Origin: Pirellula sp.
Lineage (GTDB): Bacteria > Planctomycetota > Planctomycetia > Pirellulales > PNKZ01
Direction of reading: 5' to 3'
DNA length: 64,000 nt
Assembly (NCBI GenBank): GCA_013822735.1
Contig: PNKZ01000015.1
Coordinates: forward strand, 1-64,000
Shown here: piece after piece, positions 1 to 9,040 of the stretch
How the letters are laid out: each line of letters begins with the position of its first letter
Numbering within the stretch: position 1 is the first letter of the stretch
Position numbers and translations under genes: made by a program
The notes under the pieces: generated by a model
What the model saw: the letters and a program-made list of their open reading frames with translations, nothing else
What the model was told of the DNA's origin: nothing
Database searches by the model: none

Positions 1-1
1 G

Positions 2-298
2 GGCGCCGTGAAAGTTCGCACCGTATACGACCCCGTCGAGTCGCAGGCGCGCGTCATCGTCGACGACAACGGCGGCGGCATTCCGCCGGAAGATCAAGAG
101 CACGTCTTCTCGTTGTTTGTTTCCAACAAGGGAAACCGCGGCACGGGCCTTGGGCTGCCCGTTAGCCAAAAGATCATCCGCGAACATGGCGGGCAAATCC
201 TCGTCGGCGGCACGCCCGGACTGGGTGCGGAGTTTACGCTGGAGATCCCCGCGGTCTTGGCCGACGTGACCCGCAACTTGGACGAGAATCGCGGCTAA
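2..298 (+). CDS. Sensor histidine kinase, C-terminal ATPase domain (partial, 5' end outside window)
   Basis: Only the last ~98 codons are present; the frame is open to the window edge, so the GTG at 8 need not be the real start. The fragment is the end of a GHKL ATP-binding domain. The G1 box reads DNGGGIPPED, the F box lies near FSLFVSNKG, and the G2 box reads GTGLGLPVSQ, followed by the usual KIIREHGGQI helix and strand. Such kinases autophosphorylate a histidine and pass the phosphate to a response regulator. The sensor part cannot be seen, so the signal is unknown. A GC-rich inverted repeat follows the stop. Confidence 0.9.
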   Translation, partial: GAVKVRTVYDPVESQARVIVDDNGGGIPPEDQEHVFSLFVSNKGNRGTGLGLPVSQKIIREHGGQILVGGTPGLGAEFTLEIPAVLADVTRNLDENRG

Positions 299-862
299 TT
301 CCGGCTCGGACGAAAATCTCAGCCGGCCAAAAGTTGCCTGGATTTTGGGCCGGCTGGTTTGGGATAATGCTCCTGTTTTTCACGCCGACGCCGGCTCGCC
401 GAGTGCGGCCTGCGCGGCAAACGGAAACAGGAGCAATTCGCCGTGCCGCAGAATCGACGTAAGTCCCGCGCACTAAATGCACCAGCTGCGCACTATCGGC
501 CCGCGGAGTGCGCGTCGGAGCGCTTACCAACAAGGCCGCGCACTATATTCCGGCGCAGTGCGCACGGGCCGATGCGCGCAGGAGTGACTTATGTCGATTC
601 CTACCGCGATGAGGAGCGACATCTCCCGAGAACGGCGCGAGGCGACGATCGCCGGGGATCGAGGAGTGCGCAATCTCGCCGGGACTGCGCACTAGCGAAA
701 TTCGGCATCGGGCGCGATGCGCACGAAAATGAGTGTTCGGCGCAAGAAAAAGCGGTTATTTGCTCGTTCCGCGCAGCGTAGCGAGCGAAATTGCGGAACA
801 GACGCCGGCAGATGGGTCTTTGACAATTCGAATAAGTTATCGACCAAGGCGGCCACGGATTA
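299..862. other. Gene-poor convergent region with structured and repeated motifs
   Basis: No convincing gene lies between the kinase (+) and the hypothetical gene on the minus strand; the overlapping ORFs are low-complexity, Arg-rich shadows. Besides the hairpin at 320-356, an 11-base perfect stem (TGCTCCTGTTT at 368-378 pairing with AAACAGGAGCA at 425-435) encloses a 46-base GC-rich loop. The octamer GCGCACTA occurs at 468, 488, 538 and 687, with further TGCGCAC cores at 559 and 718. A structured RNA or a decayed gene is possible. Confidence 0.4.
320..356 (+). terminator. Inverted repeat after the histidine kinase gene
   Basis: Nine-base arms CAGCCGGCC and GGCCGGCTG flank a 19-base loop, starting 22 bases after the kinase stop codon. 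There is no T tract, so it could be a Rho-type 3' end or an RNA-stabilising hairpin rather than an intrinsic terminator. Confidence 0.45.
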
Positions 863-1336
863 TTAGGCTGCCGCCACGTCGTCAACTAGTTGCCGCAGGA
901 CCTCGCGTGTGATCTCGATCGGGATCGCGCGACGGGGTTCTCCGGGAAGCTTTTCGAAGCGGCAAAGGCTAATTACGCCGCCGCCCCGAACTTGCAGCTC
1001 GTAGTAGCTTGTCGCATCGTCGGTCTTGCGCGGCGGGTTCGACCGCATCTGCACGACACGTGCCTCCCCGTCGGCTTCGATTGGTCGGACTGGTTCGCGC
1101 AAGTAGGTCAATCGCTGAGCCAACCGCTCCGAGATGGTTCGTACTTGGTCCCACGATGCATTAGCCCAGCGGCGATTACGAACCTCAAACTTCGTCATAG
1201 CGCAGGCCAATCGTTCGACGGCCGAGAGTTCGGCCTGAACGTTTACATCTCCGGCTTCGGCCTCGACGGACCACGGCGCCATTCCCTTGGCGGCGGTCGC
1301 AGCGACGGCCTCTTCAAACTGTTCACTCAAATTCAT
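863..1336 (-). CDS. Hypothetical protein (157 aa), downstream of the prkA-yeaH-spoVR operon
   Basis: I do not recognise this family. The ORF track starts at 1390, but the ATG at 1336 (MNLSEQFEEAV) is preceded by GGGGCGG at a suitable spacing and is preferred. The protein is soluble, with an Ala/Glu-rich N-terminal helix and a more conserved-looking C-terminal half (YYELQVRGGGVISLCRFEKLP) that looks like a beta-rich fold. It lies 107 bases downstream of spoVR on the same strand, so it may be co-transcribed with it. Confidence 0.65.
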   Translation of the reverse strand: MNLSEQFEEAVAATAAKGMAPWSVEAEAGDVNVQAELSAVERLACAMTKFEVRNRRWANASWDQVRTISERLAQRLTYLREPVRPIEADGEARVVQMRSNPPRKTDDATSYYELQVRGGGVISLCRFEKLPGEPRRAIPIEITREVLRQLVDDVAAA

Positions 1337-1443
1337 CGTTCCGCCCCTTCGCAAAAAGTTGGCTCCCGACGATCCCTGCCAGGTGCACACGTCGTACCGA
1401 ACTAAAAAACCTCGCTCAAATAGTCGCCGTAAAAACCGGACGA

Positions 1444-2979
1444 TTACGCTGCCTTTTCCACCGCTCGTTGGGCATGTTGCGAGCCGTCGTACGAGAGCAC
1501 CACGCCGGCTCCGTCGAGCATCGTCTCAATATGAACCGGGCGGGCCCACAACCGGCAAAGGTTCGTGAGCGTGTCGCGCGCGTAGTTCATCTGGAGATCG
1601 ACCCCGTTGTGATGATGCTCTAAATACAGCTCTCCACGGTTCTTGTAGTTGCCGTCGACTACCTGAATCATCGGCCTGCCGGCATTGGTAAGGTTAAAAA
1701 GCAACCTTTCTTTGATCTTCGGGAACTCCCTACTCTCGATCTCGTAGGCATCGCTACCGGGATTGAATCCAAAGCTGAAAAGTCGGTGTTGGCGGCAGAA
1801 GTCGAGCGTTAGGTAGGAGTCGATGAAGGTCAGATCGTTGTGAACCCGACGGACTTCAAAGATCTTTTCGCGGCCGAGGCCCGCCTTGGTATCCCACTGG
1901 CGCTTGGTCTCGTAATTGTCAATCTCGTCGTATTCTTTGCCGTATTGGCCGCGATTCCAGCGTTCTTCGATGTCGCGATAGAGTTCCAGGCCGATCTTGT
2001 AGGGATTCAGCCGCCCCCCGGAAGTGGCCATCGTGCCGGAATGGTGATCGCAGTAGCAGATGAGGTCGCTCGGCGCGATGCCGTGCCGGGTCATGATCGT
2101 GCTGTGCCAGTAGCTGGCCCAACCTTCGTTCATGATCTTGGTTTGCGCCTGAGGAGCGAAGTAGTAGGCTTCGTCGCGAATGATGCTCAGCACGTCGGCT
2201 TGCCACGACTTCAGCGGGGCATGCTGGAGGATGAAAAGCATGACGTCGCGCATCGGCTCGGCCGGGAAACGTCGCTCCACGTACGCATTTTTCGCGGCCT
2301 GGGCTTCGGCCGCCGCCGCCAGCACGTGCCGCGGGTTGACGTAGGAGTCCATGTAGTCTTTCGACTTCAGACGGCCCGGAATCGGCGCATCTGGGTCTTC
2401 CTCTTCCGGCGAATCGAGCTGCGGCTTGGCGGCGTTCGGACGATCGTCGGTGCGGCGAATGTGCGGGGCATGAATGTCGATCAGGTCTTCGACGCTCAAG
2501 CACGCGTCGATAAAGTTTTCGACCGTGTCGACGCCGAAGCGATCCATGTACTGGCGAATGCGATTTCCGTGGTTCGCCGTTTGGTCCATCATCTTTCGAT
2601 TGGTGTGGGCGAACCAAAGATTGTTTTTGAAGAAGTCGCAATGGCCGTATACGTGGGCCATGACCATCTTCTGATCGGTGAGTTCGTTCGACGTCATCAA
2701 GTACGCGTAGCACGGATCGTTGTTGATGACGAGCTCGTAGATCTTTTGGAGTCCGTAGTGGTAGCCTTTGGAAAGTTGCTCGTATTCCATGCCCCAGCGC
2801 CAATGAGGATAGCGCGTCGGGAAGCCGCCGTAAGCGGCGACGGCGTTGAGCTGATCGCAATCGACGAGTTCAAAGATGGTCGGGAAGAAGTCGAGCCCGT
2901 AACTGCGCGCATGCCCTTCCATCTGCCGCTGAATTTCGGCCAAATGGGCGGGAAAGCGAATTTCTTTAACCATCGACAT
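1444..2979 (-). CDS. spoVR: SpoVR/YcgB family protein
   Basis: About 511 residues, the normal family length. The N-terminal region carries typical SpoVR signatures (FFPTIFELVDCDQLNAVAAY, the YHYGLQKIYELVINNDPCYAYL region, and MVMAHVYGHCDFFKNNLWF). In Bacillus the family affects spore cortex formation; in enterobacteria the ycgB gene belongs to the stationary-phase regulon, but its biochemistry is unknown. The start at 2979 (MSMVKEIRF) is favoured by AGGAG about 8 bases upstream; ATG 2973 is the alternative. It is the third gene of the prkA-yeaH-spoVR cluster, a widely conserved linkage. Confidence 0.93.
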   Translation of the reverse strand: MSMVKEIRFPAHLAEIQRQMEGHARSYGLDFFPTIFELVDCDQLNAVAAYGGFPTRYPHWRWGMEYEQLSKGYHYGLQKIYELVINNDPCYAYLMTSNELTDQKMVMAHVYGHCDFFKNNLWFAHTNRKMMDQTANHGNRIRQYMDRFGVDTVENFIDACLSVEDLIDIHAPHIRRTDDRPNAAKPQLDSPEEEDPDAPIPGRLKSKDYMDSYVNPRHVLAAAAEAQAAKNAYVERRFPAEPMRDVMLFILQHAPLKSWQADVLSIIRDEAYYFAPQAQTKIMNEGWASYWHSTIMTRHGIAPSDLICYCDHHSGTMATSGGRLNPYKIGLELYRDIEERWNRGQYGKEYDEIDNYETKRQWDTKAGLGREKIFEVRRVHNDLTFIDSYLTLDFCRQHRLFSFGFNPGSDAYEIESREFPKIKERLLFNLTNAGRPMIQVVDGNYKNRGELYLEHHHNGVDLQMNYARDTLTNLCRLWARPVHIETMLDGAGVVLSYDGSQHAQRAVEKAA

Positions 2980-3028
2980 GGCAGGGGCTCCTAGCGCGAG
3001 CGACACGAAAGTTGCAAGGTCGCGACGG

Positions 3029-4138
3029 CTACTTTCCTTTTCCGAGAAACTGCTTGATCGAATCGAAAATCGCCTCTTTGTTTTTGATTTCCGAAAGTAC
3101 GAGATTGTCGAACTCTTCTCCGAGGGCGCTTTTCAACGTACGCAAATACTCGCCGCTGCCGTACGGACTTTCGACTTGCCCGTAACAGCAAAGATTCACG
3201 CGCGGCAAGATTTGTTCGCGCAGCATCTGAATGCTTTGCTGATTGTCTTCGCCCCAGTTGTCACCGTCGGAGAATTGGAAGATGTAGACGTTCCACTCGG
3301 TCGGCGAGAACGTGGTGTTCAAGAGCTCGAGGCAGCACTTGTAGGCGGAGCTGATCCGCGTGCCGCCGCTTTCGCGGGTGTGATAGAACGTGTGTTCGTC
3401 GACCGCTTTGGCCGCGGCGTCGTGAATGATGTACCGACGTTCGAGCCCCTGATAATGGCTGCGGAGCCAAGTGTCGATCCAGAACGCTTCAGTACGGACG
3501 ACGTGCTTTTGGTCGTCCGTCATCGAGCCGGAAACGTCCATGATGTAGATCGCGACGGCATTGGCATCGGGCAACGGGTGGCTCGTCCACGCGCGGTAGC
3601 GTTTGTCTTCGCGGATCGGCACGACCATCGGGTCGACGACGTTGTACGTACTGGACGAGATCTGCCGCTTCAAGGCCTGCATATACGTGCGACGGAAATG
3701 CCGCAACGATTCGGGCCCCGTCGAGCGAATGCTCGAGTAACGGATCTTCTCTTCGACGATGTTCGCTTTGCCTTTCGGCTCGATGCGAGGCAGCTTCAAT
3801 TCATCGCCGAGGATCTGGGCGAGTTCTTCGAGCGAGACGTCGACTTCGACGACGTGGCCGCCCGGATCGCCGCCGGCTTGGCCTTGGCCGGAAGCTTCGT
3901 CCTCGCCTTGGCCGACCGGCTGCCCCGGCTCTCCAGCTCCTTGGCCCACTCCGCCGGAGCCGTTCTTACCGTAGCGGAAGTGGGGAACATCGAGCTGCGG
4001 AATGGGTATGCTGACGAGATCACGACCCTTGCGGCCGATCATTTCGCCGTGCGTCACATACTTCCGCAAGTTCTCGCGGATCTTGCCTTTGACGATCTGC
4101 CGAAAGCGATGCAGATCGTGTTCGATTTTCATCGACAT
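3029..4138 (-). CDS. yeaH: DUF444/YeaH family protein with VWA-like domain
   Basis: About 369 residues. After a basic N-terminal helix ([19 protein letters not shown]) comes a Gly/Gln-rich linker, then a von Willebrand factor A-like domain with a MIDAS-type DVSGSM motif and the conserved [10 protein letters not shown] segment. The family is found almost only beside PrkA and SpoVR and is thought to work with the PrkA kinase. The start is uncertain: ATG 4138 ([10 protein letters not shown]) is preferred to the TTG at 4180 used by the track. It lies 49 bases upstream of spoVR and 214 bases downstream of prkA. Confidence 0.92.
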   Translation of the reverse strand: MSMKIEHDLHRFRQIVKGKIRENLRKYVTHGEMIGRKGRDLVSIPIPQLDVPHFRYGKNGSGGVGQGAGEPGQPVGQGEDEASGQGQAGGDPGGHVVEVDVSLEELAQILGDELKLPRIEPKGKANIVEEKIRYSSIRSTGPESLRHFRRTYMQALKRQISSSTYNVVDPMVVPIREDKRYRAWTSHPLPDANAVAIYIMDVSGSMTDDQKHVVRTEAFWIDTWLRSHYQGLERRYIIHDAAAKAVDEHTFYHTRESGGTRISSAYKCCLELLNTTFSPTEWNVYIFQFSDGDNWGEDNQQSIQMLREQILPRVNLCCYGQVESPYGSGEYLRTLKSALGEEFDNLVLSEIKNKEAIFDSIKQFLGKGK

Positions 4139-4352
4139 GGTGGTCAACCCGACATCCGTCCTGAAGACCGGAGCCGGCAAACGCCGAATAAGCAGTCCCT
4201 GCTTAAGGGGAGTCGTCGGTTACGGCGGAACGATTCGCAGGGCCTTTCGCTTGGGGCCGGCGCCGGGCGTCGAACATTCCTATCGACGGTGCGGCGCGGC
4301 CGGTGATCGAGATCAAAACCGAATCCTCAAATGCTTCGATGAATAGGACTGC

Positions 4353-6404
4353 TTACTTCTGCTGTTTCGCATCGCCACGGGCAAAGATGCTGGCGACGAA
4401 CGTCAGCACGTCGGTGGCGCTTTCATCGTCGTAGCCATGGTCGCGAATGAGGCGACCTTTCACGACGTCGATCTTGGCTTGCGTCTCGGCGTCCACGACG
4501 TTCGACACCAAACTTGTAAGCTTAATCGTATCTTTTTGGTCTTCGAACAGCTTCAATTCCAAGGCTCGATAAAGGCGCTCGTTCGTTTTGTAGTCAAACG
4601 TCTTGCCGTCGATCATCAAAGCGCCGATGTAGTTCATGATCTCGCGACGGAAGTCGTCTTTGCGGCTTTCCGGCACGTCGATCTTCGACTCAATCGAACG
4701 CATCAACCGCTCGTCCGGATCATCGTATTGACCAGTGAACTTGTTCTTCACTTTTTCGCGTTGAGTGTACGCCTTAACGTTGTCGATATAGTTGGCGCAC
4801 ATCCGTTTCAAAGCGTCTTCGTCGGCCGCAATGGCACGCTGAACCTCGTTTTTCACGATATTTTCGTACTCCTCCTTCACCACGCCGAGCAATTCGCGAT
4901 AGGTCGCCTTGGTTTCGTCGCTCGTGATCAAGCTGTGGTGCTTTAGGCCCGCCTCAAGTTCATTGAGAACCATAAACGGATTGATCGACTTTGCCTCCGG
5001 ATGTGCGACCAAGGCGTTGGAGATCTTATCTTGAACGTAGCGCGGCGAGATTCCGAAGAGACCTTCGGTCGTGGCTTGCTCGCGAAGTTCTTTGATGTTG
5101 TCTTCGGTGAAGCCGGGCAACGATTTGCCGTTGTAGAGCTTCAGCTTTTGCAACACGGAAAGGCTGGCGTGTTTCGGCGGCTCCAGCCGTGTGAGCACGG
5201 CCCACATCGCGGCCATTTCGATGGTATGCGGGGCAATGTGCTTCCCCTTAACCTTATTGCGGTTGTAATCCTTCTCGTAGATATGGATTTCGTCGTTCAG
5301 CTTCGTGACGTACGGAACGTCGATCTTCACCGTACGGTCGCGCAAGGCTTCCATGAACTCGTTGTTCTGCAGCCGTCGATATTCCGGCTCGTTCGTATGC
5401 CCGAGAATCACCTCGTCGATGTCGGTCTGGGCGAACTTCTTCGGCTTGATCTTGTGCTCTTGGCTGGCGCCGAGCAGATCGTAAAGGAACGCCACGTCGA
5501 GCTTGAGCACTTCCACAAACTCGATAATGCCGCGGTTGGCGACGTTGAATTCGCCGTCGAAGTTGAAAGCCCGCGGATCGCTGTCGCTGCCGTATTGCGC
5601 GATTTTGCGATAGTTGATATCGCCGGTAAGTTCCGTCGAGTCCTGATTCTTTTCGTCCTTCGGCTGGAACGTTCCGATACCGATGCGATCTTTCTCGCTC
5701 AGCAACTGCCGGCGCACGCGAACGTCTTTCACCACGCGCGTCCAGTCGCCGCCGTAGAGCGTGATGCGTTCGTGGTAGATGTAGCGACAATACGGGCAGA
5801 GTTCGCCATGAATCTTGGCGCGATACTCGTCTTCGCCTCGTTCGGCATTAAGGTTGGCCGCCACGTCGCTGCGAAATCGGTGGGGAACCAAATGCAACGG
5901 CTCCTCATGCATCGGGCACCAATGCACGAGATTGGAGTCTTCCAGGTCGACCCAACCGAGCGTGTACAACGCTCCGTCGTCGGAAGAAGAATAGCGTTCC
6001 AGACCGTGCTTCAAGAGCCGAGCAATTGTGCTCTTACTGCTGCCGACCGGACCGTGCAGCAACAGCACCCGTTTCTCAATGCCGTAGCCTTTGGCGGCGC
6101 TTTTCAAGGCATTCACCAACGCGGCCAAGGAATCTTCCAGGCCGAACACTGCATCTTCGCCGCCATGATCGGGATCGTCGAAAAACCGATAACGAACGTG
6201 TTTTTCGCGGTTCACTTCGTACGTTTCCGTGCCGTACGAGAGAATCATGTCGTACACACGCTCAAAGGCGTTGCGGACGACTTTCGGGTCCTTACGAACG
6301 ACGTCGAGATACTCTTCGAACGTCCCGCTCCACGTCTTCTTGCGGAATTGTTCGAGGTCTTGTCGTTCGGCGATCAGCGAAATAATGGAGCTTCCGTTGC
6401 TCAT
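4353..6404 (-). CDS. prkA: PrkA family serine protein kinase / AAA+ protein
   Basis: 683 residues, typical of PrkA/YeaG. The N-terminal AAA domain has a Walker A motif GPVGSSKST near residue 117; the family's kinase-like C-terminal domain follows. A paired cysteine motif ([12 protein letters not shown]) lies in the first half. PrkA proteins phosphorylate Ser/Thr and link nutrient or stress sensing to adaptation; related members have been reported to have protease activity. A strong ribosome site GGGGAGGG sits just before the ATG. It is the promoter-proximal gene of the operon, with almost 600 bases of upstream sequence available for control. Confidence 0.95.
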   Translation of the reverse strand: MSNGSSIISLIAERQDLEQFRKKTWSGTFEEYLDVVRKDPKVVRNAFERVYDMILSYGTETYEVNREKHVRYRFFDDPDHGGEDAVFGLEDSLAALVNALKSAAKGYGIEKRVLLLHGPVGSSKSTIARLLKHGLERYSSSDDGALYTLGWVDLEDSNLVHWCPMHEEPLHLVPHRFRSDVAANLNAERGEDEYRAKIHGELCPYCRYIYHERITLYGGDWTRVVKDVRVRRQLLSEKDRIGIGTFQPKDEKNQDSTELTGDINYRKIAQYGSDSDPRAFNFDGEFNVANRGIIEFVEVLKLDVAFLYDLLGASQEHKIKPKKFAQTDIDEVILGHTNEPEYRRLQNNEFMEALRDRTVKIDVPYVTKLNDEIHIYEKDYNRNKVKGKHIAPHTIEMAAMWAVLTRLEPPKHASLSVLQKLKLYNGKSLPGFTEDNIKELREQATTEGLFGISPRYVQDKISNALVAHPEAKSINPFMVLNELEAGLKHHSLITSDETKATYRELLGVVKEEYENIVKNEVQRAIAADEDALKRMCANYIDNVKAYTQREKVKNKFTGQYDDPDERLMRSIESKIDVPESRKDDFRREIMNYIGALMIDGKTFDYKTNERLYRALELKLFEDQKDTIKLTSLVSNVVDAETQAKIDVVKGRLIRDHGYDDESATDVLTFVASIFARGDAKQQK

Positions 6405-6702
6405 GGCGATCCCTCCCCTTGCGGAGAATAGTTCTCGATTCGACTAAGCGTTACATACCCGGCGAAACTGTTTGGGCCTCACGACGCGCAGCGATTCTTC
6501 GGCACGGAATTGCAATCGCACCGAGAAACTCGGCGCAGATTGCCACCTTGGCAAGATCCGGAACGAGTCAGTCGAAAAAAGATGATCCCGGGTCGGATCC
6601 GCTCAAGAGTGAGCAAACTTGGAAAAGAACACCCGGAACTGGGCGAGGCGGGCCTGCACGGCTGGCTGACCAACTCTGTGAAGCGTCCTGCTATTCGCAA
6701 CC

Positions 6703-6721
6703 GTCAGGCCTCATGCCTGAC
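6703..6721. repeat. Short perfect hairpin in the prkA upstream region
   Basis: Arms GTCAGGC and GCCTGAC with loop CTCAT. It could form an RNA hairpin in the prkA leader. No T tract follows on either strand. Confidence 0.4.
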
Positions 6722-6947
6722 ACCTGTCCCTAATTGAAGTATTGCTCGCACTAAAAAATGCGACAAGAGCGAAGTGTTCGACAATCGTATAGGAAGCGTA
6801 TGGCCGCGCTCGCGGTGATTCAGGAACTCCGCAAAATTACGGCGTTTGATGCCTACGCAAACGGAAACTCGCATGCATTACTTTTTTCCGAGCGAGACTT
6901 CCTGACACCAAGACATTATCGCAGCGCGATAACCATCTCGGGTTAAC

Positions 6948-6963
6948 TGTGAATGATTTCACA
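6948..6963. promoter_or_regulatory. Candidate CRP/FNR-family binding site
   Basis: The sequence TGTGAATGATTTCACA matches TGTGA-N6-TCACA exactly and is almost a full palindrome. Its distance from prkA (about 545 bases) means any direct role would need a far-upstream promoter. The match and symmetry are seen; binding is inferred. Confidence 0.4.
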
Positions 6964-6998
6964 ATCGGGCGGCGTTAGAAATGCGACTTCGCCGCCGG

Positions 6999-7400
6999 CT
7001 ATTTTGCTTTCCCCACCAAACGCTCGACGCTTTCCAACAATCGGTCCATCGCAAACGGCTTACGAATGTAGTCGTCGACGCCGAGCATCTCGGCGTAAGC
7101 CTTGTGTCGCGATCCTTCGTTGGCCGTAATCATGATGATCTTGAGCGGTACCGGACGCGAACGTCGCAACTTCTCTAACACGAGAAAGCCGCTCCGCTTC
7201 GGCATCATCATGTCGAGAATCATCAGATCCGGATCTTCGCGCTCGGCCATCGCAAGGCCTTGATTTCCGTCGCGAGCAACGAGGATGGTGTACCCCTTCG
7301 CTTCCAGCAACATGCGTAACGATTCGATGATTTCAAAATCATCGTCGACCAACAGAATCCGCTTGGTCGCGGTCGCGGCGGGGGTGGCTTCGCTCATCAT
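6999..7400 (-). CDS. Single-domain (CheY-like) response regulator
   Basis: 133 residues from ATG 7400, which has GGAG about 9 bases upstream; the track start at 7451 adds an unsupported N-terminus. The receiver domain is complete: acidic pair after the first strand (LLVDDD), phospho-acceptor Asp in MILDMMMPKRSG, Thr in IIMITANEG and Lys in YIRKPF. No output domain follows, so it acts through protein contacts or another output protein. It lies 69 bases downstream of glgC on the same strand, suggesting co-transcription; its kinase is not evident nearby. Confidence 0.93.
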   Translation of the reverse strand: MMSEATPAATATKRILLVDDDFEIIESLRMLLEAKGYTILVARDGNQGLAMAEREDPDLMILDMMMPKRSGFLVLEKLRRSRPVPLKIIMITANEGSRHKAYAEMLGVDDYIRKPFAMDRLLESVERLVGKAK

Positions 7401-7469
7401 CAGACCATCTCCAGAACTCAATCCGACACTGCCCACGACACGCTTGACCAATTACCGCAAATCGGCGAC

Positions 7470-8759
7470 CTACATCAATCGCCAGCCGTCGTTCAGCACG
7501 GCTTCCTTGACGATGCAAATGATCCCTTCACAGATGGCCGCTGCACCGTCGTCGGCGCGATCCTTGAGCCCTTCCGTGTTTACGATGCGCACGTTGCGGC
7601 CGATGCGACAATTTTTATCGACGATGGCCCGCTCGATCACGGTGCCGTCGCCGATCCCTAAAGGAGGAACGCCGCGGGCATGATCACCGGCGATATCTTC
7701 CGGCTCTTGATAGAAATCGCTTCCCATCACGATGGTATTGCGAATCTGCACGTTCTTGCCGATCCGGCAACGCAAGCCGATGACGCTGTTTTCGATCACG
7801 GCGCCGTCTTCAATCTGGCAACCGTCGGCGATCAGGCTGTTCTTCACCGAGGCGCCGCCCAGCCGAGTGGGCGCCAGAGATCGCGAACGAGAGAAGATCG
7901 GCGAGTCTCCGGACATCAGATCGAATGGCGGATTCGGCTGCGCGAGTTGCAAGTTGGCTTCGAAAAACGATTGAATCGTGCCGATGTCTTCCCAGTAGCC
8001 GTCGAAGAGGTGCACTTGCACCTTGCGCGTACGAATCGAAGCGGGAAACACTTCTTTGCCGAAATCGGCGTAGTTGGTTTTCGTCAGAACGTCGACCAGC
8101 ACGTCGCGGTTGAAGATGTAGATCCCCATGCTCGCCAGCAGGTCGCGCCCCTTGCTTTCAATACCGCGCGCATCAATCCAAGCCGGGTCGGTTCGAACGA
8201 TCTTCAGTTCTTCCGCCGTCTTCGGCTTTTCGAGGAAGCCTTGCACGCGACCATCGTCGTCGAGGCGCATGATTCCGAAGCCCGCCGCAAGTTTCGCATC
8301 GACGGGCAGAGCGGCAATCGTCACGTCGGCCTTCGACTTCTTGTGCGTCTCCAACATCTCGTTGTAGTTCATGTGATACAACTGATCGCCCGAGAGAATG
8401 AGCACGTACTCAATACCCGGCTGTTGCAGGTATCGCAGGTGCTGGCGCACGGCGTCCGCCGTTCCTTGGTACCAAATCTCTTTCTCATTCGTCTGTTGTG
8501 CGGCCAGAATTTCCACGAAGCCGCCGCTGAACGCGTCGAAGTTGTACGTTCGCCGAATGTGGCGATGCAGGCTCACCGACATGAACTGCGTGAGCACGTA
8601 AATCCGATTCATCCCGCTATTGATGCAATTCGAGAGCGGGATATCGATCAAACGATACTTGCCGGCCAGCGGCACGGCGGGCTTCGAGCGATACTTCGTG
8701 AGGGGGAGCAAACGCGTTCCGCGTCCGCCGCCGAGAACTAAGGCGATGGTTTTGTTCAT
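7470..8759 (-). CDS. glgC: Glucose-1-phosphate adenylyltransferase (ADP-glucose pyrophosphorylase)
   Basis: 429 residues, the usual GlgC length. It makes ADP-glucose from glucose 1-phosphate and ATP, the committed step of glycogen synthesis. The N-terminal nucleotidyltransferase motif GGGRGTRLLPLTKYRSKPAV is followed by the PLAGKYRLIDIPLSNCINSG segment; FVEILAAQQ and WYQGTADAVRQ form the substrate pocket. A C-terminal left-handed beta-helix region (IADGCQIEDGAVIENSVIG) closes the protein. No strong ribosome site is visible. Linkage to a response regulator suggests storage may be tied to signalling, but that is inference. Confidence 0.96.
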   Translation of the reverse strand: MNKTIALVLGGGRGTRLLPLTKYRSKPAVPLAGKYRLIDIPLSNCINSGMNRIYVLTQFMSVSLHRHIRRTYNFDAFSGGFVEILAAQQTNEKEIWYQGTADAVRQHLRYLQQPGIEYVLILSGDQLYHMNYNEMLETHKKSKADVTIAALPVDAKLAAGFGIMRLDDDGRVQGFLEKPKTAEELKIVRTDPAWIDARGIESKGRDLLASMGIYIFNRDVLVDVLTKTNYADFGKEVFPASIRTRKVQVHLFDGYWEDIGTIQSFFEANLQLAQPNPPFDLMSGDSPIFSRSRSLAPTRLGGASVKNSLIADGCQIEDGAVIENSVIGLRCRIGKNVQIRNTIVMGSDFYQEPEDIAGDHARGVPPLGIGDGTVIERAIVDKNCRIGRNVRIVNTEGLKDRADDGAAAICEGIICIVKEAVLNDGWRLM

Positions 8760-9040
8760 GGAGTTTGACTAGGGCAATGCCGTGGGCGGGCGTTTTACGA
8801 TGAGGGCGATGCGGCGTCCGGACCCGCCGTTGCGAATTTGAGAACCGGACTTATCCTACGGTCTCCGTAAGCCCCTCGCTAGAGTCGTACATGGCCGGGT
8901 TTTAAGCAGAATCACGGTCTCGATTCGCGATTGACAAACGGCGACATACCGACCCCCAAGCCATACGATCTGACTGACGCTCAAGGTCCCGACGCAGACC
9001 CAATCGACTATCCGCAAACCCCGCGTGCCTGGCCCCCGCA
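8760..9040. promoter_or_regulatory. Divergent intergenic region between glgC and the methyltransferase
   Basis: 281 bases hold the promoters of two divergent genes. I see no strong operator, repeat or RNA structure here. Confidence 0.4.

Larger units (their letters stand above)
6405..6998. promoter_or_regulatory. Upstream/control region of the prkA operon
   Basis: There is no convincing gene in this 594-base gap; the short ORFs at 6419-6733 and 6758-6946 have no recognisable features. It contains three perfect inverted repeats: GTCAGGC/GCCTGAC at 6703-6721, TTATCGC/GCGATAA at 6916-6932, and a CRP-type palindrome at 6948-6963. It separates the 3' end of the response regulator gene from the prkA start, so at least one prkA promoter should lie here. 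Confidence 0.6.

Noticed and set aside
468-694. GCGCACTA repeats as a CRISPR array
   Set aside because: The repeats are only eight bases long and irregularly spaced, with no regular spacers and no cas genes.
443-781. 112 aa ORF in the gap after the kinase
   Set aside because: Arg-rich, no ribosome site, no domain; it runs through the repeated octamers.
5001-6431. 476 aa ORF on the plus strand
   Set aside because: It is antisense to prkA, lacks recognisable motifs and has the composition of a shadow frame.
6758-6946. 62 aa ORF upstream of prkA
   Set aside because: No ribosome site or domain; overlaps the hairpin at 6916-6932 region.
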